Part shown: positions 40,636 through 47,244 of the stretch, piece by piece
Numbering within the stretch: position 1 is the stretch's first letter
Layout: each line of letters starts with the position of its first letter
Position numbers and translations under genes: made by a program
The notes under the pieces: model-generated
What the model was told of the DNA's origin: nothing
What the model saw: only the letters and a program-made list of their open reading frames with translations
Databases searched by the model: none
Source of the DNA: Methanobacteriota archaeon
Lineage (GTDB): Archaea > Thermoplasmatota > E2 > JACPAO01 > JAHWKR01
Assembly (NCBI GenBank): GCA_019347805.1
Contig: JAHWKR010000018.1
Coordinates: forward strand, 1,499-48,742
Length of the DNA stretch: 47,244 bases
Direction: 5' to 3'

Positions 40636-41685
40636 ATGAGCCGCTCCTTCGAGACGCTCTCGCGCATCATCGAGACACTCGCCGACGAAAGCGTTTCGAA
40701 AGTCGTCGTCGTCCACCACAACGGCGACCCCGACGCGGTCGGCTCCGCCCTCGCGCTCCAAGCCGTCTTCCAGAACATCCGCATCGCCGCACCGCTCGGC
40801 GTCTCGGTCCCCGCCCGCAACCTGCTGAAGGCGGTCTCCGGCGAAGTGCTGGAACGACCACGCTACGAAGACTTCGACCAGGTGGTCATCGTCGACACCT
40901 CCAACCGCGTCCAGCTCGGCGACGAGATGGAACGCATCAAGGAACCGATCATCATCGACCACCACGCCTACCACGAACCGTGGCCCGATGCGCTCTTCCT
41001 CTACGTGGACCCCAACAAAGCCTCATGCTGCGAACTGGTGCTCGAGATCGTCGAGAACGCCATCGAGGAACGTCTCACCGATTTCGATTTCACCGCCGGC
41101 ACCGACATCGACCGCCTCGAGACCGTCGGGCTTTCCCTCGTGACCGGCATCTGGACCGACACCGCCGGCTTCCGCCACGCCAACCCCGGCACTTTCGACT
41201 CCGTGGCGCGGCTCCTCACGGCAACAGGCATCTCCATCGCCGACATCCTCACCATCCTGGAACAGGAACCGGAGTTCCACGACGGCCGCCGCGAAGCCAA
41301 CCTCAAGGCCGCGCAGCGCATGGAATGGACCGAGATCGGTGACCTTGTGGTCGCGACCAGCCACGTCTCCGCCTATGAAGCCTCCGCCGCGCGCGCGCTC
41401 ACCCTGATCGGCGCCGACGTCGCCTTCTGCGTCTCCGACACCAAGGACGAGATCCGCGCCTCGGCACGGGCCCGCAAGAAGGCGGTCGACGACCACGGCG
41501 TGCGGCTCGGCCATGTCATGAACCGCGTCGGGAAACGGCTCGGGTTCATGGGCGGTGGGCACGACGGGGCGGCCGGGATGAACCTGCCCAAAAAAGACGC
41601 CCAGAAGAAAGGCATCACGGTCCCCGGGATCGAAGAGACCCTGAAGGCGCTCCTGGAAGGATTGCGGGAAGAGATCGGGGGATAG
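40636..41685 (+). CDS. DHH-family phosphoesterase
   Basis: 349 residues. DHH motifs: HHNGDPDAVGSALAL (motif I), VDTSNR (II), IIIDHHAYHEP (III, DHH) and GLSLVTGIWTDTAGFRH (IV). C-terminal DHHA1-type domain ends with RLGFMGGGHDGAAGMNLPKK (GGGH). Family members hydrolyse phosphodiesters such as nanoRNA or cyclic dinucleotides, or act as exonucleases. Linked to prefoldin; likely shares its transcript, with a GAGGGG ribosome binding site just before the ATG. Confidence 0.92.
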   Translation: MSRSFETLSRIIETLADESVSKVVVVHHNGDPDAVGSALALQAVFQNIRIAAPLGVSVPARNLLKAVSGEVLERPRYEDFDQVVIVDTSNRVQLGDEMERIKEPIIIDHHAYHEPWPDALFLYVDPNKASCCELVLEIVENAIEERLTDFDFTAGTDIDRLETVGLSLVTGIWTDTAGFRHANPGTFDSVARLLTATGISIADILTILEQEPEFHDGRREANLKAAQRMEWTEIGDLVVATSHVSAYEASAARALTLIGADVAFCVSDTKDEIRASARARKKAVDDHGVRLGHVMNRVGKRLGFMGGGHDGAAGMNLPKKDAQKKGITVPGIEETLKALLEGLREEIGG

Positions 41686-41696
41686 GCGGTCTCGAT

Positions 41697-41865
41697 TTAG
41701 AGACCGCGTCCGGCAAGAAGCTGTTCTGCAGGGATCTCGTCAATGTTCGCCTCGACCTTCGCTGCGCTTGGTCTCGGCTCATGACTAGAGCGAATCTTCG
41801 GGTGCTCAGATGCCGCGCCCTGCGAGCAACTGCTCGGCGGGGATCTCGTCGATATTCGCCTCGCT
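41697..41865 (-). repeat. Two partial duplicates of the pdxS 3' end
   Basis: On the minus strand, copy 1 (41697-41756) ends ...[22 protein letters not shown] and copy 2 (41806-41865) ends ...[22 protein letters not shown], each matching the true pdxS C-terminus [20 protein letters not shown] at 41918. Twenty-four bases are identical between 41704-41727 and 41925-41948. Stop positions are 109 and 112 bp apart, in different frames, so the copies are not a single continuing gene; they lie beyond the pdxS stop. Possible relics of repeated insertion or duplication at the gene end. Confidence 0.8.
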
Positions 41866-41917
41866 GACGCTCGGCTCATCGTCGACTCGACCCCCTTGAA
41901 CACCTTGCCGTCCGCGG

Positions 41918-42934
41918 CTAAATGCCGCGTCCGGCAAGAAGCTGTTCTACGGGGATCTCGTCGATCGACTTCCCGACCATCGGTTCTCCGAGGTCCTTGG
42001 AGACCTCGGCGACGATGGCAGGGTCCTCGAAGTGGGTCGTGGCCTCGACGATGGCGCGGGCGCGCGCCTGGGGGTTGCCGGACTTGAAGATGCCCGAGCC
42101 GACGAAGACCCCGTCGGAGCCCATCCGCATCATGAGCGCGGCGTCCGCAGGGGTGGCGATGCCGCCCGCCGTGAAGTCGACGACCGGGAGGCGTCCCTGG
42201 CGGCGGATGTCGACGAGGACCGATTCGATGTCCTTGGTGATCGTGCCGACATCGAAAGCACCGAACACCTCGACGTCCGCCTCGAGCGTCTCGATGCCCT
42301 GCTCTTTCGCGACCGCATCGAGGAGGGGCTGATAGCGGGCAGCATAGTGCTCGGCGAGCCCGCGGAGCTCATTGTCGTCCAGGGTCTGGACGCGCTTGAC
42401 GCCTTGGGTCACCATACGGCGGTGCCGGACCGCCTCGATGATGTTGCCGGTGCCTGCTTCGCCCTTGGTGCGCATCATGGCGGCCCCTTCGGCGATACGG
42501 CGGACCGCCTCACCGAGGATGGTGGCGCCGCAGACGAAGGGCACCTGGAAGTCCTTCTTGTAGGAGTGGAAGAAGGGGTCGGCAGGAGTGAGGACCTCGG
42601 ATTCGTCGATCATGTCGACACCGAGGTGTTGCAGGATCTGTGCCTCGGCGAAGTGCCCGATGCGCGATTTGGCCATGACCGGGATGGTCACCGCATCGAT
42701 GATCTGCGTGATGATGGTCGGGTCGCTCATGCGCGCCACGCCGCCTTGGGCGCGGATGTCCGCCGGGACGCGTTCGAGGGCCATGACGGCGACGGCGCCG
42801 GCCTCTTCGGCGATTGCCGCCTGCTCCGGGTCGGTGACGTCCATGACGACGCCTCCCTTCTGCATCTTGGCGAAGCCGCGCTTCACGAGTTCAGTCCCGT
42901 GGCGGAGCGTCTCGAGGTCGAGGTCCTTCGGCAT
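41918..42934 (-). CDS. pdxS: Pyridoxal 5'-phosphate synthase lyase subunit PdxS
   Basis: 338 residues from the ATG at 42934. PdxS signatures: [137 protein letters not shown]. It makes PLP from ribose 5-phosphate, glyceraldehyde 3-phosphate and glutamine-derived ammonia; the glutaminase partner PdxT is not in the window. The long frame upstream to 43141 overlaps a secreted protein gene and is rejected. The 3' end is copied twice downstream. Confidence 0.96.
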   Translation of the reverse strand: MPKDLDLETLRHGTELVKRGFAKMQKGGVVMDVTDPEQAAIAEEAGAVAVMALERVPADIRAQGGVARMSDPTIITQIIDAVTIPVMAKSRIGHFAEAQILQHLGVDMIDESEVLTPADPFFHSYKKDFQVPFVCGATILGEAVRRIAEGAAMMRTKGEAGTGNIIEAVRHRRMVTQGVKRVQTLDDNELRGLAEHYAARYQPLLDAVAKEQGIETLEADVEVFGAFDVGTITKDIESVLVDIRRQGRLPVVDFTAGGIATPADAALMMRMGSDGVFVGSGIFKSGNPQARARAIVEATTHFEDPAIVAEVSKDLGEPMVGKSIDEIPVEQLLAGRGI

Positions 42935-43010
42935 GAGGTCTACCAAGGGCGGCCTAAGTGGGTCCCCTTGAAAAGCGTGCGGGCGGACCCGGCGGACGCC
43001 CGCGTCGTCT

Positions 43011-43020
43011 TGTTGATAAA
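43011..43020 (+). promoter_or_regulatory. TATA-like element for the secreted protein at 43043
   Basis: TGTTGATAAA, centred about 26 nt upstream of the ATG at 43043; leaderless spacing. Confidence 0.5.
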
Positions 43021-43042
43021 CCGGCCGGAGGGTCGGCACCCG

Positions 43043-44227
43043 ATGGCGTCGCGACATCGACCTGTCGACCCTGTCGGTCATGCAGGGCTCTGTCTTCTCG
43101 TCCTCGTCGTTCTCTTTGTTGTCCCGATCGGCACCGCCCATGGCCCCGCGGTGCCGGCCGACCCGGTGGTGCGTGACGACCTCATGACGGTCGAGCGGGC
43201 GTGGAGCACGACGTCATCGGAGCCCCTGGTGGTCGACCTTGTCGGGGATCCCTACGACCGCGCCGCGCCGAGCGTGGCCTTCCGGCTCCATGGCGACGCC
43301 CTCCTCCTCGAAGGCGCGCTTACGGTCCCCGAGCGGGGGCGTGTCGCGCCGACCCCGGTCTTCAACGTCGGGACGCGCCTCGCCTCGGTGGTCCTCGCGC
43401 CGCCGGTCGCCCTGGAGGGGGGCGACCGGTTGGAGCGGGTCCTCCTCGGCCCTCTCGATTGGGACGTCCCGACGACGGAACGGCGGGAGGATGCGCCTGG
43501 AGGCCTCCAGGTCTCGACCCGCACCGAGGTGCCCTGGCCGGATGCCGATGGTGTCAGCCCCCCCGACGGCAACGAGACCCGTACGACCGGCATCACGCTG
43601 CGTCTCGCCGTGCACACCGTGGGCAAGCCGACCGCTTGGCAGAACAACACCTTCGTCGCGGATCCCCACGACCCGCTCCTTCGCTCTCCGGCGGCCGCCC
43701 ATATCCGGCTGAGCGCGACACTCCCGACGGACCTGCGACAGCCGGATGGAATGCAGGAACAGACGGCGGTCTTGGGTGTGGTCTTCGATTTCGTCAATGC
43801 GACCCGCGGGCGGGTGGGGACCACCGAAGGTGCCGACGGTGCGGCCGAAGGCGTTTGGCTCGATCGCGGCGACCGCTTCGCCCATCTCTCGTTCCGGTCT
43901 TCGAACGGTACCGAGGGAGCAGAGAACGACACTTCGTTCCGCTATTCCGCCCCCGCCCGCATGCCGGTCCCGACGACAGCGTGGCAGCGCTTGTCGACGC
44001 CGGTGTCGATGAACGTCACGACCAGTGAAGCGCGCCTGGGCGATGAGGACGTTCCGTCGTTCGTCTGGACCGGGCGGCTCGGGTTCATGATGCCGGCCGC
44101 GGAATGGATCGTTCCACCGACGACCTCGCCGACCCCCGCCACGGACGCCGGTGAAGCGGCGGGACCCGCTCTCCTCTTCGTCGCCCTCTTCGCCATGGCC
44201 ATCCTCCACACCTGGCGGCGCCGATGA
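43043..44227 (+). CDS. Unknown secreted membrane-anchored protein, mature N-terminal His
   Basis: 394 residues from the ATG at 43043. Signal peptide 1-32 (hydrophobic [17 protein letters not shown], cut GTA|H33); mature start [23 protein letters not shown]. The body is beta-rich with no recognised domain (segments such as [83 protein letters not shown]). The C-terminal helix [18 protein letters not shown] with RRR anchors it. It has a leaderless promoter and sits directly before a multicopper oxidase on the same strand, so the two may be linked functionally. Not recognised otherwise. Confidence 0.7.
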   Translation: MASRHRPVDPVGHAGLCLLVLVVLFVVPIGTAHGPAVPADPVVRDDLMTVERAWSTTSSEPLVVDLVGDPYDRAAPSVAFRLHGDALLLEGALTVPERGRVAPTPVFNVGTRLASVVLAPPVALEGGDRLERVLLGPLDWDVPTTERREDAPGGLQVSTRTEVPWPDADGVSPPDGNETRTTGITLRLAVHTVGKPTAWQNNTFVADPHDPLLRSPAAAHIRLSATLPTDLRQPDGMQEQTAVLGVVFDFVNATRGRVGTTEGADGAAEGVWLDRGDRFAHLSFRSSNGTEGAENDTSFRYSAPARMPVPTTAWQRLSTPVSMNVTTSEARLGDEDVPSFVWTGRLGFMMPAAEWIVPPTTSPTPATDAGEAAGPALLFVALFAMAILHTWRRR

Positions 44228-44314
44228 CCGAAGCCCCATCGGCCATGGGGTGTCGCGGCAACTCTTGCCGCTTATCAACACCCTTCCTATGGCCCCCTGC
44301 TTCTGTGACACAAA

Positions 44315-44324
44315 ACATATAACC
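44315..44324 (+). promoter_or_regulatory. TATA-like element for the second multicopper oxidase
   Basis: ACATATAACC, about 47 nt upstream of the ATG at 44367 and 32 nt upstream of the ATG at 44352; start near 44346 gives a short leader. GGGAG lies 8-9 nt before the 44367 ATG. Confidence 0.5.
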
Positions 44325-44366
44325 CCTCCAAATCGACTCCGCCCAGGGAGAATGGGAGCCGTCCAG

Positions 44367-45584
44367 ATGCACCGAAAGCTCGTCCCCGTCATCGCCCTCG
44401 TCCTAATCGCCAGCACCGGTCTTGCCGGCTGCTTCGACGACAGGGCGGGCGCGGCCGAAAGCGGCGACGCCCCGGCGAAGACCCATCGCATCAGTCTGGG
44501 CCTCACGCAGCTCATGCACCATCCCGCCCCCGGTGTCATGCTCTCGGTCTGGGCCTTCCACGAACTCGGCGACCTGAACCCGAAGTTCCCCATGGAACCG
44601 ATCCGCGTCACCGAGGGTGACATCGTCGAGGTCGAGTTCACCAACACCTTCGACTTCAACCACACCATCCACTGGCACGGCATGCATGTCCCGTGGCGTA
44701 TGGACGGCATCCCCTACCTCAGCCAGATGCCCATCCAGCCCGGCGAATCGTTCACCTACCGGTTCGAGGCGAAACCGGCGGGCACCCATTTCTTCCACTG
44801 CCACGTCGACACACCGCACCACGTCGACATGGGCATGTACGGCGTCATCATCGTCGAACCGAAAGGCGGCGAGAAATATCCCTACGACTCCGAAGAGCTC
44901 CTTGTCCTCGACGACTGGGACTCGAGCCACCTGCACCAGACCGGCACCGGTGGGACGAGCCAGGACGACGTCGACATGACCAAGGACTCGACCCTCGACC
45001 CGAGCGGCGACCCGTTCAACCAGGTCGACCGGACCGAGAAGCAGGTCCGGGACAGCTACAACAACCCGCAATACCCCTACGTCAAGGACGTCTACCAAAA
45101 CCCCGCCAAGGCGAAACGCGACTGGTATCCCGAGACCTACGCCCCGTGGCAGCCGGAGTACGACATCTTCACGATCAACGGCTATTCGTTCCCCATGACC
45201 GAGCCCATCGTCATCAAGGAGAACGAAACGAAACGGCTGCGCATGGTCAACGTCGGCAACACCATCTTTTCCATGCACGTCCACGGCCACGCCTTCCGCG
45301 TCACCCACAAGGACGGCTACCCGCTCGACTCCCCGTTCTGGGCGGACACATTGCTCATCGGCCCCGGTGAGCGCTACAGTGTCATGTTGGAAGGCAACAA
45401 CCCCGGCATGTGGATGCTGCACGACCACATCGGTCTGCACGGCATGAACCAGCACATCTACCCCGGCGGCGCCATGACCCACATGGTATACGAACGGTTC
45501 CTCGAAGAGGACCCGCACGAGGGCCACGGTCATGGCACGGCCAAGCGACTCACCGCCGGTGACTTCCTCGGTCTGTACCGATAG
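44367..45584 (+). CDS. Two-domain multicopper oxidase lipoprotein
   Basis: 405 residues from the ATG at 44367. Lipobox LAGC (C22). Domain 1 has IHWHGMH (H102, H104), FHCHVDTPHHVDMGMYG (H144, C145, H146, H151/H152, M155); domain 2 has MHVHGHAF (H304, H306, H308) and LHDHIGLHG (H352, H354, H358), where the Cys is absent, so one type 1 copper site lies in domain 1, as in the 22986 oxidase. It lacks the long His/Met inserts and PPC domain of that protein. Likely a surface oxidase of copper, phenols or another reductant. The start at 44352 is also in frame. Confidence 0.9.
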   Translation: MHRKLVPVIALVLIASTGLAGCFDDRAGAAESGDAPAKTHRISLGLTQLMHHPAPGVMLSVWAFHELGDLNPKFPMEPIRVTEGDIVEVEFTNTFDFNHTIHWHGMHVPWRMDGIPYLSQMPIQPGESFTYRFEAKPAGTHFFHCHVDTPHHVDMGMYGVIIVEPKGGEKYPYDSEELLVLDDWDSSHLHQTGTGGTSQDDVDMTKDSTLDPSGDPFNQVDRTEKQVRDSYNNPQYPYVKDVYQNPAKAKRDWYPETYAPWQPEYDIFTINGYSFPMTEPIVIKENETKRLRMVNVGNTIFSMHVHGHAFRVTHKDGYPLDSPFWADTLLIGPGERYSVMLEGNNPGMWMLHDHIGLHGMNQHIYPGGAMTHMVYERFLEEDPHEGHGHGTAKRLTAGDFLGLYR

Positions 45585-45640
45585 ACGCGGACGCTCCCCC
45601 AAAGGTTTAGAGCGTTCCATGGGTAGCCGCGGCCGCCGGC

Positions 45641-46384
45641 ATGTTCCACGACACCCTCGCCATGCCCACGGCGGGCGACATCCCGCTCATCCTCACCCTG
45701 ATCCTCCTCGAGGGTGTCCTGAGTTTCGACAACGCGGCGGTGCTCGCGGCCCTGACCAACCGATTGCCGCGGGAGCAGCGACGCAAGGCGCTCCTCTACG
45801 GCATCGTCGGCGCCTACGTCTTCCGCGTCCTCGCCATCCTGTTCGTCGCCGTCCTTCTCAGGAGCTTCTGGCTCCAGATGGCCGGGGCCGCCTACCTCAT
45901 CTATCTGGCTGTCCGCCATTTCGCCGCCGGCGAGCACAAGGGAGACGCGGTCCGTAAGCCGGTCATGATCCCCGGCATCAGCGCCTTCTGGTCCACGGTG
46001 GTCTTCGTGGAACTGACCGATGTCGCCTTCGCGCTCGACCAGATCGTCGTCGCGGTGGCGCTCACCGACAAGGTGGCGGTCATCATCCTGGCGGCGCTCA
46101 TCGGCATCATCTTCCTGCGTATCTCGGCCTACTATATCGGCCGCATCATGGAATGGTTCCCGGCCCTGGAATCGCTCGCCTACATCGCCGTCGCGTTCGT
46201 CGGCATCAAGATGGTGTGGGAGCATTTCTTCTTCCACATCCCGGAATACGTCTCCATCTCGGTGACGCTGGGGCTCATCGTGGCGCCGCCGCTCGTGCGT
46301 TATCTCCTTGAGCGGGGCCAGGGACGGAAGCCGTTCCGGGAACCGGCGGTCGAGGAGCCGGAGATCTTCGAGCCGAAAGAATGA
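45641..46384 (+). CDS. TerC-family integral membrane protein
   Basis: 247 residues, 7 transmembrane helices. Conserved TerC motifs: EGVLSFDNAAVLAALTNRLPREQRRKALLYGIVGAYVFR (LSxDN) and STVVFVELTDVAFALDQIVVAVALT (ELTDxxFALDxI), with acidic residues proposed to bind a metal. TerC/Alx proteins are linked to tellurite resistance and Mn2+ efflux. Start is ATG at 45641; the weak TATA GTTTAGAGC near 45605 is upstream. Follows the multicopper oxidase by 56 bp, same strand. Confidence 0.85.
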   Translation: MFHDTLAMPTAGDIPLILTLILLEGVLSFDNAAVLAALTNRLPREQRRKALLYGIVGAYVFRVLAILFVAVLLRSFWLQMAGAAYLIYLAVRHFAAGEHKGDAVRKPVMIPGISAFWSTVVFVELTDVAFALDQIVVAVALTDKVAVIILAALIGIIFLRISAYYIGRIMEWFPALESLAYIAVAFVGIKMVWEHFFFHIPEYVSISVTLGLIVAPPLVRYLLERGQGRKPFREPAVEEPEIFEPKE

Positions 46385-46402
46385 GCGGCGTAAAGACCGC
46401 CA

Positions 46403-46447
46403 GAAAAGAAGACGAGGGGGAGGGAGATGGAGAGGGAGAGGGGAAAG
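46403..46447. other. Polypurine tract in the TerC/desaturase intergenic gap
   Basis: Almost all G/A on the plus strand from 46403 to 46447, with a near-mirror symmetric part (AGAGGGAG mirrored around 46427-46431). The strand read toward the end of the minus gene is C/T-rich, so it may act as a terminator; a triplex-prone sequence is another reading. Confidence 0.45.
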
Positions 46448-46465
46448 TGCGACGGGGCCGAGACC

Positions 46466-47244
46466 TCACGCCGCCTTGGCGGCGGCCGTCTTGCGCTTGA
46501 GCAGTCCGCGGGGCACACGCCATTCGAGCCGGGCAAGCCGCATCCAGGCGAGCAGGCGAAGGACGTAGCCGCCGATGTCCACCTGATACCAGCGCAGCCC
46601 GATGAAGGGCGAGCGCGGGAAGGCGTGGTGGTTGTTGTGCCAGCCCTCGCCCCAGGTGAAGATGGCCAGGAAGCCGTTGTTGTGGCTGCGGTCGTGCGTG
46701 TCGTGCGGCCGGGTGCCGAACGTGTGGCCGAGGCTGTTGACGGCCCAGGTCAGGTGGTGCGAGATGAAGATGCGCACGGCCGTACCCCAAAGGAGGGCGA
46801 TCCATGCACCGGCGAGGGTGCCGGTTACGGCGAGGCCGATGAAGAACGGCGCGACGAGTCCGAGTCCGGCCCAGACCCAGAAGGTGTTCGACACGAAGCG
46901 GACGACCGGGTCCTCGACGATGGAGGCGTAGGTCTTGCCGGTGCGGACGAAGCGGTCCCGGAGGAGCCAGCCGAAGTGCGAGTGCAGGAAGCCCTCGACA
47001 GGGCTGTGCGGGTCGCCGTCGCGGTCGCTTTTGGCGTGGTGGCGGCGGTGGGTGGCGGCCCAGTCGGCACAGGGGCCCTGGAGGGCGGTGGTGCCGGCGA
47101 TGAGCAGCAGCGCGCGCACGGGGGCGGGGGCGCTGAAGGCCTGGTGGGCGAGCATGCGGTGGAAACCGAGGGTGATGCCGAGGCCACCGAAGGCCCAGAA
47201 GCCGAGGAGGAGTCCGAGGGCGAGGAGGTTGACCCCGTGGCCCC
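46466..47244 (-). CDS. Acyl-CoA/fatty acid desaturase (N-terminus beyond window)
   Basis: About 259 residues visible, N-terminus cut at the window edge. Three histidine boxes: HRMLAH (box 1), THRRHHAKSD (box 2) and HNNHHAF (box 3), plus NSLGH, with four or more transmembrane helices and the SHFGW element typical of stearoyl-CoA/acyl-CoA desaturases. A di-iron enzyme that adds a double bond to a fatty-acyl chain. Ends in a short basic tail. A membrane-lipid desaturase in an archaeon is unusual, since archaeal core lipids are isoprenoid. The upstream neighbour is not visible. Confidence 0.92.
   Translation of the reverse strand, partial: GHGVNLLALGLLLGFWAFGGLGITLGFHRMLAHQAFSAPAPVRALLLIAGTTALQGPCADWAATHRRHHAKSDRDGDPHSPVEGFLHSHFGWLLRDRFVRTGKTYASIVEDPVVRFVSNTFWVWAGLGLVAPFFIGLAVTGTLAGAWIALLWGTAVRIFISHHLTWAVNSLGHTFGTRPHDTHDRSHNNGFLAIFTWGEGWHNNHHAFPRSPFIGLRWYQVDIGGYVLRLLAWMRLARLEWRVPRGLLKRKTAAAKAA

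Noticed and set aside
42032..43042. Plus-strand extension of the secreted protein frame
   Set aside because: It lies opposite pdxS; the start at 43043 gives a complete signal peptide and fits a TATA element.

Overview
This GC-rich window is archaeal. It encodes TATA-binding protein, aIF5B, RNA polymerase subunits Rpo7 (E'), Rpo6 (K) and Spt4, ribosomal proteins eS24, eS31 and uS2, prefoldin beta, an archaeal dephospho-CoA kinase and an archaeal-type RNase J. Many start codons lie 24-36 nt downstream of a TATA-like element, as expected for leaderless archaeal transcripts, while genes inside operons carry GGAGG-type ribosome binding sites. The secreted copper proteins, bacterial-type genes (OPT transporter, CopCD, desaturase, PH-domain proteins) and base composition fit a high-GC Thermoplasmatota lineage; that assignment is inference, not proven here.

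Layout. 1-6.2 kb: LVIVD-repeat lipoprotein (cut by the window edge), a threonine-synthase-like/GNAT fusion, a truncated GDT1-like remnant, a PQQ sugar-dehydrogenase-like surface protein and two bacterial PH-domain membrane proteins. 6.2-11.5 kb: ABC-2 exporter pair, a Zn-knuckle/RGG-rich basic protein, aIF5B. 11.6-19.3 kb: lipoprotein, zinc-ribbon protein, PrsW-like membrane protein, orphan tail-anchored protein, dicarboxylate/amino-acid symporter, OPT transporter, RNase HI with a cysteine-rich tail. 19.3-26.4 kb: copper-handling surface locus (small secreted protein, CopC-CopD fusion, two paralogous unknown secreted proteins flanking a multicopper oxidase, a coiled-coil surface protein). 26.5-31.5 kb: glycerophosphodiesterase, CDP-alcohol phosphatidyltransferase, M61 peptidase, cysteinyl-tRNA synthetase. 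31.5-32.2 kb: VapBC. 32.3-37.5 kb: a long minus-strand informational cluster (rpo6, uS2, membrane pyrophosphatase, rpo7, spt4, dephospho-CoA kinase, eS24, eS31) followed by tRNA-Arg(CCG). 37.6-42.9 kb: small acidic protein, TBP, RNase J, prefoldin beta, DHH phosphoesterase, pdxS. 43.0-47.2 kb: second secreted-protein/multicopper-oxidase pair, TerC, and a fatty acid desaturase running off the right edge.

Most striking signal. Six secreted proteins (19349-19600, 19754-21523, 21520-22701, 24582-25658, 25766-26428, 43043-44227) all have a signal peptide whose predicted cut site leaves histidine as the first mature residue. One of them is a CopC domain, where the N-terminal histidine is a known copper ligand. 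All six sit beside the two multicopper oxidase genes. This suggests a family-diverse set of cell-surface copper proteins using an N-terminal histidine. Other notable signals are two loci (pdxS and tRNA-Arg) with repeated partial copies of their 3' ends just downstream, three convergent gene pairs whose two stop codons share one CTAG, a palindromic operator at vapBC, and an RGG-rich protein with an N-terminal CCCH knuckle.
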